DNA of 64,000 nt from NCBI RefSeq assembly GCF_008704205.1, contig NZ_VXLC01000008.1, positions 1-64,000 of the forward strand. The letters run 5' to 3'. Source of the stretch: Nocardia colli (GTDB lineage: Bacteria; Actinomycetota; Actinomycetes; Mycobacteriales; Mycobacteriaceae). The notes beneath the pieces are model-generated. The model was given only the letters and a program-made list of their open reading frames with translations. It searched no databases and was not told the DNA's origin. This document shows, piece after piece, positions 26,501-33,018 of this stretch (position 1 is its first letter; each line of letters begins with the position of its first letter). Made by a program: the position numbers and the translations under genes.

Positions 26501-26947
26501 CGGATCCAGACCCTGCAACCGCAGCGCGCGCATCGCGGCGATCTGCGAGAGCAGCACGCCCGGCATCGACACGGCGGCCGAACGCAGAATCTGCGCCGAC
26601 GGGGCCGCGGACACCTCACCCTGGTCGGTATCGACCAGTTCGTCCTCCAGCATCCACCCGATCGGGTCGAAGCCGACCGGACGGACCACAAGCAGTTGTG
26701 CCGCAACGGGTTCCAGCAGCGCTTCCGCCTCGTTGACCAATGCGGTCAATTCGGGCTCCAGCGCGCTGTCGCGGCCGATCTCTTCCAGTTCGTCGAGCCA
26801 CTGGGCGCCCTGTCCGCCGAACGCGAGCGCGTAGGGCGTCCCGTTCAGCAGGCGATCCAGCAGTGGCGATCGGGTCCCAGCCCCCTGGGCCGCACCGACC
26901 TTCGCGCTCTGTCCGGTACCGGTCTCGGTGCTCTCGTTGATCGTCAA
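17588..26947 (-). CDS. fas: Type I fatty acid synthase
   Basis: 3119 residues from TTG 26947, where MTINE aligns with the N-terminus of the M. tuberculosis protein and GGAGAAGGAAG lies upstream; ATG 26977 would add 10 residues but has its GGAGG only 2 nt away. Domains in order: acetyltransferase (Ser about 161, VGHSQGR), enoyl reductase (about 430, LLAGMTPTTVDAKIV), hot-dog dehydratase (about 1265, HNPIHTSD), malonyl/palmitoyl transferase (about 1467, GHSVGEYNAL), ACP (about 1835, GVSSRRNQLL), ketoreductase (about 2156, VITGASKGSI) and ketosynthase (Cys about 2744, VAACATAAVS). It makes C16-C26 acyl-CoA for membrane and mycolic acid synthesis. No truncation or frameshift is seen. Confidence 0.98.
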   Translation of the reverse strand: MTINESTETGTGQSAKVGAAQGAGTRSPLLDRLLNGTPYALAFGGQGAQWLDELEEIGRDSALEPELTALVNEAEALLEPVAAQLLVVRPVGFDPIGWMLEDELVDTDQGEVSAAPSAQILRSAAVSMPGVLLSQIAAMRALRLQGLDPAEHAPVAIVGHSQGRLAATAVEAGGQRDAEILAVAQLIGAAAGLVARRRGLMPVGERSPMVAVSNVDPDELRAVVAQVAEGTDPASAAVVSIRNGRRRAVLSGTPAQLERVRQRCAQIHDEQSRERDAKVRGGAIFAPVFEDVLVDVAFHHPALADTVDLVSSWANQCGLDAALAGALAQEILVDPIDWVEIVDGVVAAGAQWILDLGPGDLLSRVTGGSLKGTGVGMVAAATRAGQRSLLTPGAAPETAAPWTAFAPRPVRLPNGRIVVETAFTKLTGRSPILLAGMTPTTVDAKIVAAAANAGHWAELAGGGQVTEQIFADRVAELKTLLQPGRAVQFNSLFLDPYLWKLQLGGKRLVQKARTAGAPFDGVIVTAGIPELDESVALIKELTEVGISHVAFKPGTVAQIRAVLRIAAEVPDYPVIMHIEGGKAGGHHSWEDLDDLLLETYAELRNHENVVVCVGGGIGTPERATEYLTGEWAAQHGYPVMPLDGVLVGTAAMATLEATTAAEVKQLLVDTPGTPDWVGAGTASGGMASGRSQLGADIHEIDNAASRTGRLLDEVAGDADAVAERRDEIIAALNATAKPYFGDVASMTYLDWLERYIELAVGLDRRKDFDCGSDIGDAITDATRSVWLDITWRDRFAEMMRRTESRLNPADRGEIPTLFADDADFGNPVGALCALKERYPVAEQTVLHPADVPFFVTLCKTPGKPVNFVPVVDGDVRRWWRSDSLWQAHDPRYSADQVCVIPGTVSVAGITRVDEPVGELLDRFEQDTAYSLVRAGVVPVAIDGRRVAGVTTGPIDTVLAAPDIEWSGRTTVNPVYRLGDVAEWTVDGKGAVHPPSGATLTETTGPDADNAYVELTVPLLGSNVVRIRITVPTATYNGGAPVVTEADAHTAMTALIAVAAGQSLPEVKGKVAHLNIAWSPDLVADHAGVTGSGLPSALSTLGRTVPDVLVGACWPAVFAVLGAARAADGASVIEGMLDLVHLDHQIELAGELPTSASVLAVRAEAGETLDTDLGRVVEVRVRIAGMLDRPETGMSMPTVATLTERFAIRGRNGAGELTDPPRAAGTVSADATETPRRRRRDVTIVSPRTMHAFAAVSGDHNPIHTSDSAAKLAGLGSPIVHGMWLSAAAQHAVSAVDPDSAIPARTVTAWTTRFLGMVRPGAEIDVRVERIAVDAGAEIVEVSCRTAGDLVMTATGRTAAPKTVYAFPGQGIQRKGMGLDARTRSKAAKAIWDRADKHTRDALGFSILAVVRDNPTFLKARGVEHRHPDGVLHLTQFTQVAMAVLGVAQVAELREAGAFVEGAMLAGHSVGEYNALAAAAGVLPLEAVLEVVFQRGSAMHELVPRDAQGRSDYRLAAIRPSQIGLPDDEVIDFVNGIGTATGEFLEVVNLNLRGSQYAIAGTVAGLEALETEIDRRRAEFGGKRAFILVPGIDVPFHSTVLRKGVPEFRHKLEQLLPEDLHPEVLIGRYIPNLVPKTFSLEREFVQEIADLVPSEPLAAVLADFEGWSARPVELCRVVLVELLAWQFASPVRWIETQDLLFTDAAHGGLGVERFVEIGLGATPTVANLATQTLKLPAFSGATVEVLNLEREAGIVYSTDTDPAPVDEPVEETVETASAATPAAAPVAAAAPVASSGGPRPDDIAFTAADATRVLIALWTKLRLDQIGPVDTIEGLCDGVSSRRNQLLVDLGSELSLGAIDGAADADMGALSVTVERLARTYKPFGSVLSDSIGDHLRKVFGPSGKRPAAIAERVKKVWELGDGWANHVTAEVSLGTREGASVRGGDLGGLVSGALGDAASVDAAIDTAVQAVAARRGVAVSLPSAGGGGGGTVDAAALGEFTEQITGRDGVLATAARVVLEQLGLAEQVSAPEATDNSLVDLVSAELGSDWPRLVAPAFDPRKAVLLDDRWATAREDLARLWLGNDAETAELPINGYLGAGEAVAAQANWWRERAKHEARSVLAGVYERIGTAALSTDDRGVWSADIAVITGASKGSIAAAVTGQLLGGGATVVVTTSSLNDDRLSFYRKLYRDNARHGAALWVVPANMASYQDIDALIEWVGTEQVDNAGGAKIKTKDALTPTMLLPFAAPRVAGDLSDAGARAEMEMRVLLWSVERLIGGLSTIGADHDVDAKLHVVLPGSPNRGLFGGDGAYGESKAALDAVVAKWRAEKSWSTRVTLVHALIGWVRGTGLMGHNDPMVEAVEKAGVTTWSTAEMADELLKWCTSRARQVTVTAPQQIDLTGGLARAKLDLPALAKQAAERAAEEAVEAEAAATISALPAPPTMSSVLPVPEWGTVTTDLADMVVIVGAGELGPYGSARTRFEMEVEDQLSAAGVLELAWTTGLVTWENDPKPGWYDAESGDYVAESELADKYHDAVIARCGVRRYGDDGAMIDNSAPLMTSVFLDQDLTFTVGGEAEARAFHAADPEHTVIVPVADSADWTVTRKAGTEIRVPRRAKLSRTVGGQIPTGWDPTIWGISAEMANSVDRVALWNVVCTVDAFVSSGFSPAELMSWVHPSLVANTQGTGMGGMSSMRSLYVDNLLGESRPNDILQEALPNVALAHVVQSYVGSYGAMVHPVAACATAAVSVEEGVDKIRLGKAELVVAGGFDDLGIEGIVGFGDMSATADSAAMSAKGISDRYFSRANDRRRGGFVESQGGGTVLLARGDVAVEMGLPVLGVVAFAQSFADGVHTSIPAPGLGALGAGRGGRESRFAADLRKLGVGPDDIAVVSKHDTSTAANDPNESELHTRLATAIGRSDGAPLFVVSQKSLTGHAKGGAAAFQLIGLCQVLENGVVPPNRSLDCVDEKMQAYPHLVWAREPLRFGEKFSLKAGLLTSLGFGHVNGLLAVVHPEAFIQAIDPERRAAYQERAQQRQLAGRQRFTEAMCGGAPLYERPADRRMGGDGTPAKQSRQLEADVLLSAEARLGGDGAYRADGFGCGAGHIADSSGTGRQSTS

Positions 26948-27055
26948 GACGATTCGACTTCCTTCTCCTGGCGACATGCCCTCCGAGACACGCCGCTCCC
27001 TCCGGTGCGCAGGTGTTCCTCAGCGTTGGGGCCTGATAACGGCGAGGATAGCCAG

Positions 27056-27079
27056 AATCATGAGGAAATCCTCACGTTT
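27056..27079. promoter_or_regulatory. fas operator candidate 3 (variant)
   Basis: AATCATGA and TCACGTTT flank an 8-nt spacer, and the centre is a perfect TGAGGA-AA-TCCTCA palindrome (27061-27074). It is nearest to the fas start and is a diverged version of the two repeats at 27140 and 27198. Confidence 0.5.
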
Positions 27080-27139
27080 GCTCGTCGCCTGGACCGCATA
27101 CTGCCCAGTATTCGTGTACGTACGTACCAGAACCATGCC

Positions 27140-27162
27140 AAACATGACCCTTCCTCATGTTT
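27140..27162. promoter_or_regulatory. fas operator candidate 1
   Basis: Perfect inverted repeat AAACATGA-N7-TCATGTTT. FasR-type control of mycobacterial fas promoters is known to use inverted repeats; the assignment here is by position and repetition. Confidence 0.6.
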
Positions 27163-27197
27163 GAACACGCTGGTCTACCGGGTTACTAACACGTAGG

Positions 27198-27219
27198 AAA
27201 CATGAGCGCCCCTCATGTT
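27198..27219. promoter_or_regulatory. fas operator candidate 2
   Basis: AAACATGA-N7-TCATGTT, the same half-sites as at 27140 with centres 58 bp apart. Confidence 0.6.
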
Positions 27220-27334
27220 GATGGTTATCTAATCGTTATAATCCCTGGTAGGGTTACCGACCAGTACGCCACGCCCGCCCGGAGCTTCGCGAAGTCGGTC
27301 AAGCCCGGTAGAGTTTGCACGGTCGTACCATCAC

Positions 27335-27416
27335 GCGCGAGTGGCGAAATTGGCAGACGCGCCAGATTTAGGTTCTGGTGTCCACGGACGTAGGGGTTCA
27401 AGTCCCCTCTCGCGCA
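27335..27416 (+). tRNA. tRNA-Leu (anticodon UAG)
   Basis: Acceptor arms GCGCGAG and CTCGCGC pair fully; the anticodon stem CCAGA/TCTGG encloses TTTAGGT with anticodon TAG at 27369-27371. There is a long class II variable arm and a TTCAAGT T-loop. The discriminator is A and the 3' CCA is not encoded. It reads CUA and other CUN leucine codons. Confidence 0.95.
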
Positions 27417-27430
27417 CCGCCGTCACGCGG

Positions 27431-27447
27431 CATTTGTGTCACAAATG
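27431..27447. terminator. Hairpin just after tRNA-Leu
   Basis: A perfect CATTTGTG-T-CACAAATG palindrome lies 14 bp after the tRNA. It could end its transcript or process it; no T run follows. Confidence 0.45.
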
Positions 27448-27782
27448 TCGTGTTCGGGAGCCCCCCCCTCCCACCTCTGACGCAGATGCGCCATACAACC
27501 CTCTCCCAGCACACTTCCCGCGTTCAACACGTGCGCATATGGGCATACACGACACACCCGCCCGCACCCACGACCCAGTTGAGCCACGCGAGATATTTGC
27601 TGAAACCAACCAGAACCACTCCCCATACCCGACCGAGTGGCCTCATCTGAATAACGGAACGATCGCTGGTCCATCTCGGACGAAGGATCGACGTGTCGGC
27701 GTGTCTCACCGAGCCGGTTTCCCCGAACCCATGCGAACCCAGCAACCAAGGTGTAAGAGCACAACAACCGCCCCCACCCCCA
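27448..27782. other. Intergenic stretch, nothing recognised
   Basis: About 335 bp of lower GC and C-rich runs (CCCCCCC near 27463) between the tRNA and the 78-bp repeat. No frame has plausible coding character. I see no gene or site here. Confidence 0.5.
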
Positions 27783-27860
27783 AGCACACCCGATCAGCCG
27801 CTCCCCCAGCCGGTCACCGCTACGCAGCAGCTAGCGCTTGCGCGGCGCGAGGGCACAATC
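27783..27860. repeat. 78-bp direct repeat, copy A
   Basis: Identical to 32941-33018 except for four substitutions, all in the right-hand third. Weaker similarity extends about 17 bp to the left. It contains a CGCTA-N9-TAGCG hairpin. Read on the minus strand it could encode a C-terminus ending APRKR followed by TAG, as copy B does for a HIT gene, but no HIT gene precedes it. Confidence 0.85.
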
Positions 27861-28093
27861 CCGAACCGAGACTCTGCATCCCGCAGCGGAACCAGCGCTG
27901 CCGCCCGAGCCTGCTCCAGCATCCGGAATCGAACGTCCCGGCGTGACGCCACCGCCACCCGCGACACCCCTTTTTCGCGAGCCCGGTGGGCCTGGACCAT
28001 CAAGCCCGCGGGTCGGCCGCCGTACCGGAAGGCGTCCTGGGCAAGTTTCAGGTCTCGCAGATACCCTGCCGAGACGACGATGGCCTCGAGCAC
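27794..28093 (-). CDS. Possible small protein downstream of the AfsR-like gene
   Basis: A 99-residue frame from GTG 28093, starting 23 bp after the stop of the AfsR-like gene, with sensible codon use (VLEAIVVSAGYLRDLKLAQD, later FRMLEQARAAALVPL). It runs into the 78-bp repeat, where its C-terminus SCCVAVTGWGSG is read from the repeat in a different frame from that used by the HIT gene. It may be a real small gene truncated by the repeat, or chance. No family is recognised. Confidence 0.3.
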   Translation of the reverse strand: MLEAIVVSAGYLRDLKLAQDAFRYGGRPAGLMVQAHRAREKGVSRVAVASRRDVRFRMLEQARAAALVPLRDAESRFGIVPSRRASASCCVAVTGWGSG

Positions 28094-28116
28094 GGGGAGC
28101 TGACCGATGGCCTCGG

Positions 28117-31100
28117 TCAGTAGCGTTGCCGGAATGTCGGTGTCGGCCGGACAGACATCGTCACCGCTTGGGTGAGCGGGCGCCGGGCGGCGAGTTGGGC
28201 TTGAATGTCCCGCAGTCGGTCGACGTAGCGTTGCCACCCGAAGCCCGATCTCGCGTACTGGCCGGTGGTCTGTCCGACCAGGACCGCGGCGGTCTCCCAG
28301 TCGCCGTGAGCGGCGGCGAGCGCGGCGGAAATGGGCCGGGCGGCCAGCCAGGCGATACCGCCGGGCACGACCTGCGCGTACACGTTGTCCAGCACGGCTT
28401 TCGCGGTGACCAGCTCGCCCTTGCGGATCAGCACATCGGCCAAATCGACGTCGGCCGTGCCGATCTCGTTACCGAGATAGGACTGGGCGGCGCGGCAGTG
28501 CTTTTCCGCGGCCTCGAGCCGTCCGGCCGCGAGTTCGACAGCGGCACGGGTCAATTCGTTGAGCGAGAGGATCTTTCGGTCCTCCCATCGTTCGGCGCAG
28601 CTGTCGGACTTCCCGGCCGCCGCGAGGGCCTCCGCAGGCCGGCCTAGAGCCGCGAGCGCGGTTGCTCGATTGCTGAGTCCGCGGGCGAGTCCGTGCTCGT
28701 CGTTCGATTCTTTGTCGAGACGGATCGCTCGGCGGAAGCTGTCGAGACCGGATTCGGCCAGGCCGGCGAACAATTGGGCGGTTCCACCCGCGTTCGCGAA
28801 GGATGCCGTGCGGGTGTGGTCGCCGACTCGGCGCGCGTACAGTTCCCCGGCCTCCAGCGTGGCGACGGCAGCGCCGAGCTGACCGCATTCGATGTCGACA
28901 ATGCCACGGTGGTAGCGGATATCGAGGGACAGCGAGTGGTCGCCGAGGCCGTCGGCGGCTTCGGCGGCCGAGGTCAGCAGGCGCGCCGATTCGTCGAACC
29001 GGCCGAGCAGCATGAGATGGAATGCGTAGCTGTTCAACGCATTCGCTCGCTCGGCCGCGGTCGCCGCCGCGGCGATCAACGCCGCGAAGTGCCTGCTCGC
29101 CTCTTGATGCCACGCTCTGACGGTCCACGGTTTGTGCATGGCGATCGCCAGTCGCAGGCCTACATGCGCCCACGGGGCATTCGCCGCGTGCTCCAACGCG
29201 TCGAGCACGTTGGACCATTCGGCGAAGGCCGCGGCCACCGATGCGGCGGAGTCGAATTCGTCGACCGCGCCCGCAGCACGGATCAAATCCAGGCACCAGG
29301 CCACGTGTCTTTGCCGGACGACCGCCGCCTCTCCCGCGTCGGCCAACCTGGTCGACGCGTAGTCGCGCACCATCTCCAGGAGCGCGAAACGACGGTTCGC
29401 ACCGTCGACCAGGACCGTGGCGAGACCACGATCCACCAGACCCGCCAGCGCCGGTGCGACATCGGCTGTTTCGAGCGATCCGCAGGGCACCACCAGCTCG
29501 GCGGCCTCGAGCTCGAAACCGCCCGCGAACACCGAGATCCGTCGGAGCACAGCCTGTTCCGTCGGATCCAGCAGTTCATGACTCCAGTCCAGGGCCGCGC
29601 GCAAACTGCTGTGCCGGCCACCACCGATGCCGCGACGGCTGCCCATCCGCAGCCGGATCCGCCCGTCGATCCGTTGGGCCAGTTGAGAAATCGTGAACGT
29701 CCTGGTCATACCGGCGGCCAGTTCGATGCCCAGCGGCAGCCAGTCGACCGCCGCGCACACCGCGACGACATCGGATCGATCAGCTGCCATGAGCGGGCAC
29801 ATCGCCCGTTCGGCGAACAATTCGAGCCCGGCAGGGTGGTCCAACGCTGCGATCCGGATCAGGGACTCCGCCGGTAACTCGAGCGCCCGCTGCGAGGTGA
29901 TCAGGGAGGTCAGCCCGGGTACCTGCATCGTGAGGGCCTCGACGATCGCCCTGACCTCGTCGGTGACGTGTTCGGCGTTGTCCAGCACGAGCACCACCCC
30001 GGTCAGGGCGGCGCGGACTGCCTCCGGGCAGCCTTCCGGCGCCGCGTCGACGGCCACGGCGATCGCCTGATTGATGGTGGCGCTGCGTTGTAGTGTCGCC
30101 AGCTCGACGAACACGACGGCCCGGCCTGCGGCGGCGACCTTGCGCGCGGCCTCCAGCGCGAGCCGGGTCTTGCCGCTGCCCGGCCCACCGAGGAGCGTCA
30201 CCACGGCGGGCGCACGCAGGCTTTCCAGCACCGCCGCCAGCTCCTCGTGTCGGCCGACGAACGCGTCCGCAGGCGTCGGACATGTTGTGTCCGTTGGACT
30301 GTCGGCGATGTCGATGGTGTGAGTTGGCCGCGGCGGTTGCAGCGAGGGATCGTGACGCAGGATCCGTAGCTCCAGCTCGGCCGTTTCCGGGGTCGGATCG
30401 ACGCCGAGCTCATCGGACAAGGCTCGGCGTAGTCGGTGCAGCCGATCGAGGGCGTCGGCCTGGCTGCCGGTCCGATACAGGGTGAGCGCGTACAACCGGG
30501 CGAGTGGTTCGTGCTGCGGATGCTCGCGCACCAATGTGGCCAGTTCCGTGGCGATTTCGGCGCCCGAACCGAGGTGCAGCGTCGCGTCCAGCCTGGCCAC
30601 GGTCACCCCGAGCCGCCACTGTTCGAGCCGGGCCGATTCCGCGCAGGCGAACGGCGTGGACATCAGATTGACCAGTGCGGGGCCCCGCCACCAGCGCAAG
30701 GCGTCCTCGGCGGCCGAACGCACCGCGGCGTACTGTCCAGCGCGCTGCGCCGCGTGCATCCGGTCCGCGGCTGCCTCGGCGGCGATCAGATCGGCGACGA
30801 CGACGGTGCTCTGGTAGCCCGACGGTGACCGGGTCACCATCACGCTGTGTTCACCCAGCGCCGTTCGCAGCCGCGAAATCAACACGCGCAGACGGGCAAT
30901 CGGTCGAGACAGATCCTCCTCACCCCACAGATCGGCCACCAGCCGCCCGTCCGGCACGGGTACCCCGCGCGCCAGCGCCAGCCGGACCAGCGCGGCCTGC
31001 TCCAGCGGACGGTCGACACCGAGATCACGGCCGTCGTTCACCACCCGCACCGGCCCGAGGATGTGTACTTCGGCGCCGGCGTTGCCCGGTCCACGGCGCG

Positions 31101-31140
31101 AACGCCGGACCGGCTCCGCTGCTGCCCTCGGCTCGATCAT
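28117..31140 (-). CDS. AfsR/SARP-like STAND transcriptional regulator
   Basis: 1007 residues from ATG 31140 (GGGAGA upstream). Order: OmpR-like winged helix (about 25-110), bacterial transcriptional activation domain (about 115-265), P-loop NTPase of NB-ARC type (Walker A LLGGPGSGKTRLAL at about 316-328; VVLVLDNAEHVTDEV), then TPR-like helical repeats (about 640-960). AfsR-type proteins couple ATP binding to activation of secondary-metabolite or small regulatory genes. No biosynthetic cluster lies in the window, so the target is unknown. It is flanked by the 78-bp repeats. Confidence 0.9.
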   Translation of the reverse strand: MIEPRAAAEPVRRSRRGPGNAGAEVHILGPVRVVNDGRDLGVDRPLEQAALVRLALARGVPVPDGRLVADLWGEEDLSRPIARLRVLISRLRTALGEHSVMVTRSPSGYQSTVVVADLIAAEAAADRMHAAQRAGQYAAVRSAAEDALRWWRGPALVNLMSTPFACAESARLEQWRLGVTVARLDATLHLGSGAEIATELATLVREHPQHEPLARLYALTLYRTGSQADALDRLHRLRRALSDELGVDPTPETAELELRILRHDPSLQPPRPTHTIDIADSPTDTTCPTPADAFVGRHEELAAVLESLRAPAVVTLLGGPGSGKTRLALEAARKVAAAGRAVVFVELATLQRSATINQAIAVAVDAAPEGCPEAVRAALTGVVLVLDNAEHVTDEVRAIVEALTMQVPGLTSLITSQRALELPAESLIRIAALDHPAGLELFAERAMCPLMAADRSDVVAVCAAVDWLPLGIELAAGMTRTFTISQLAQRIDGRIRLRMGSRRGIGGGRHSSLRAALDWSHELLDPTEQAVLRRISVFAGGFELEAAELVVPCGSLETADVAPALAGLVDRGLATVLVDGANRRFALLEMVRDYASTRLADAGEAAVVRQRHVAWCLDLIRAAGAVDEFDSAASVAAAFAEWSNVLDALEHAANAPWAHVGLRLAIAMHKPWTVRAWHQEASRHFAALIAAAATAAERANALNSYAFHLMLLGRFDESARLLTSAAEAADGLGDHSLSLDIRYHRGIVDIECGQLGAAVATLEAGELYARRVGDHTRTASFANAGGTAQLFAGLAESGLDSFRRAIRLDKESNDEHGLARGLSNRATALAALGRPAEALAAAGKSDSCAERWEDRKILSLNELTRAAVELAAGRLEAAEKHCRAAQSYLGNEIGTADVDLADVLIRKGELVTAKAVLDNVYAQVVPGGIAWLAARPISAALAAAHGDWETAAVLVGQTTGQYARSGFGWQRYVDRLRDIQAQLAARRPLTQAVTMSVRPTPTFRQRY

Positions 31141-31392
31141 CACGACGTCTCCCACTCTCGACGGACCATCCGTCCGTCGGTTCGAGTCCGCAGTCGACGC
31201 CCACCGCGCGGCGCATCGTGCTCGTTGAATGAGTTGTCCGGCAACCACTTCGACGATCGAAGGGTTGCGTTGAGCCGCCCGGAAACCCGCGGCCCGCCGC
31301 CCCGCCGACGCGCACCCCCACGCGTTCGGTCACAGCGATGAACACCCGACACCCTTTCCGGGATTCCCAGGTGTGTAGTCGATAAAACGCCG

Positions 31393-31535
31393 TCACGCCG
31401 CCGCGGCCGCGCCGAGTTGCGTGGCGACGGATGCGCCTTCGAGCCACACGTTCTCGCGCGAGATCCGGCCGTTGCGGACCTCGAAAATGTGCAGCGCAAC
31501 AGAATTCGCCTTGCCGGTCAGCACCGGGCGCCCGC
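31393..31535 (-). pseudogene. C-terminal remnant of an NTF2/SnoaL-like protein
   Basis: Only the last strands of an NTF2-like fold are recognisable (RPVLTGKANSVALHIFEVRN, then GRISRENVWLEG). The frame is open to 31629, but the N-terminal part (MGETPVSGWVGSLDG) does not look like this family, which is normally 120-140 residues. I read it as a gene that lost its first half, although a short intact protein of up to 78 residues is possible. Confidence 0.5.
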
Positions 31536-31632
31536 GGCACTGTGCCGATCTCCATACGGTGACTCCCCCAACTGTGGCGTCGATGCCGTCAAGACTGCCG
31601 ACCCATCCTGATACCGGCGTTTCACCCACATC

Positions 31633-31914
31633 TCACGACACCACCATCTCGTCGAGCATGCGCACGCTCACCGATTCGGCGATCACCCCGCCGCGTGCGA
31701 CCTCCTGCGCCACGCCCGGCCTGGACCGCCACGCCCGCGCCTGTTGCGCGGTCTCGAACCGCACGATCACCAGCACCCGGCCGATATCGACTGGATCAGC
31801 GAGCGTCAACACGACTTCCCCGCCCGCCGCGCGGCGGCGCTCGGCGCCTTCGGCGAACGCCTCCGCCCATCGCCGCACGTCCTGAACGCGTTGGTCCACA
31901 ACGAGATACGCCAT
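31633..31914 (-). CDS. Small protein, ABM/dimeric ferredoxin-like fold likely
   Basis: 93 residues from ATG 31914: MAYLVVDQRVQDVRRWAEAF, then GEVVLTLADPVDIGRVLVIV, then RFETAQQARAW. The strand-helix-strand pattern is that of dimeric alpha/beta-barrel proteins (monooxygenase/cyclase-like), but no active-site residue can be assigned. It is divergent from the TetR gene at 32123, with two palindromes between them, so it is the likely target of that regulator. Confidence 0.65.
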   Translation of the reverse strand: MAYLVVDQRVQDVRRWAEAFAEGAERRRAAGGEVVLTLADPVDIGRVLVIVRFETAQQARAWRSRPGVAQEVARGGVIAESVSVRMLDEMVVS

Positions 31915-32026
31915 TCTGCTACCCCTGCCGTCCTAGAACAGAGACACGCCACTCGAGCCGGTCGCGCAGGACAAAGCCCGCCGTGCCGTCCGGGTGATCG
32001 GCCCCCGCCGATGATCGAGTTCCTCC

Positions 32027-32061
32027 CAGTGCATTCAATGCACTGCTGTGCACTTAATGCA
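32027..32061. promoter_or_regulatory. Twin TetR operator
   Basis: A perfect 19-bp palindrome CAGTGCATT-C-AATGCACTG (32027-32045) is followed by TGCA-N5-TGCA (32049-32061) centred 19 bp away, about two helical turns. It lies between the divergent 31914 and 32123 genes. Confidence 0.65.
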
Positions 32062-32122
32062 GATGAGTATATTGACTGCACAGCAGGCGCTGTCAAGACA
32101 TGAAAATGAGGAACCGCGACCG

Positions 32123-32749
32123 ATGACCCGAGCTACCTCCGCAGCCGAAGGGCCGGGGCGCGCAGCCCAGCGACGCCGCACCCGCAATGCCATTGTCGAG
32201 GCGACAGCGGCACTGATCAGCAGCGGCGCCGAACCGTCCGTCAACGACATCGCTGCCGCCGCAGAGGTTTCCCGGCGCACCGTTTATCTGCACTTCCCCA
32301 GCCTCGACCAACTCATGCTCGACGCGACCCTCGGCCTGCTCAGCGCCGACACCGACGTCGCCCTCCAACACGTCACCTCCACCGATCCCCGCGTCCGAAT
32401 CGCCGCACTGACCCACGCCATGGGTGTCAACATCGTCGAATCACTGCCGCTGGGAAGACGATTGGTGAAACTCACCGTCGACGCCGCACCACCCGCACCG
32501 AACACCCCCCGCCGCGGCTACCGCCGAGTCCGCTGGATCGAATGGGCATTGGCACCGATGCGCGACCGCATGCCCGCGGCGGACTTCGAGGAACTCGTGT
32601 CCGCGGTGGCGACGGTCATCGGCTGGGAAGCCTTCATGGTCCTCATCGACATCCGCGCGATGGCACCGGACAAAGCCGTCGATCTGTGCGCACGCACCGC
32701 CACCACCCTGGTCGACGCCGCCCTCCGCGCGCTCGACCAAGCCGACTGA
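32123..32749 (+). CDS. TetR-family transcriptional regulator
   Basis: 208 residues; ATG 32123 has GAGGAAC upstream, while the longer frame from 32048 would run through the operator. HTH: SVNDIAAAAEVSRRTVYLHF followed by PSLDQLMLDA. The C-terminal ligand domain is not classifiable. It probably represses itself and the divergent small gene ending at 31633. Nothing convincing follows for about 240 bp until the repeat. Confidence 0.88.
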   Translation: MTRATSAAEGPGRAAQRRRTRNAIVEATAALISSGAEPSVNDIAAAAEVSRRTVYLHFPSLDQLMLDATLGLLSADTDVALQHVTSTDPRVRIAALTHAMGVNIVESLPLGRRLVKLTVDAAPPAPNTPRRGYRRVRWIEWALAPMRDRMPAADFEELVSAVATVIGWEAFMVLIDIRAMAPDKAVDLCARTATTLVDAALRALDQAD

Positions 32750-32940
32750 AGCCACGAACTACCCCGCGAGACTACGTCTCGACAATGACGGCGGAAGCTG
32801 CGCGATTGCCAAATATGCTGCAAGACAGCGGCATTGGCGAACACCCCGCAGGAAGACAGACGGGTGACGCCAGAAACAGCATCACTTAAGGCGGGATGAC
32901 TGTCAACTCTAGCAACACTCACCAACGAACCCCACCCCGA

Positions 32941-33018
32941 AGCACACCCGATCAGCCGCTCCCCCAGCCGGTCACCGCTACGCAGCAGCTAGCGTTTGCG
33001 CGGTCCGAGGACACAATC
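32941..33018. repeat. 78-bp direct repeat, copy B
   Basis: Partner of 27783-27860 (74 of 78 identical). It covers the last nine codons of the HIT gene and about 48 bp beyond its stop. Confidence 0.85.

Noticed and set aside
17630..27196. A 3188-codon forward frame covering the fas region
   Set aside because: It is the antisense of fas in a GC-rich genome; the reverse frame contains all fatty-acid synthase motifs, while the forward product is Arg/Gly/His-rich with no domain.
27335..27860. Integrated island with tRNA-Leu 3' end as attachment site
   Set aside because: No second copy of the tRNA 3' end is present in the window and there is no integrase beside the tRNA; only the 78-bp repeat remains as a lead.
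28117..31140. Secondary-metabolite gene cluster around the AfsR-like regulator
   Set aside because: No polyketide, peptide or tailoring genes lie nearby, so only the regulator is supported.
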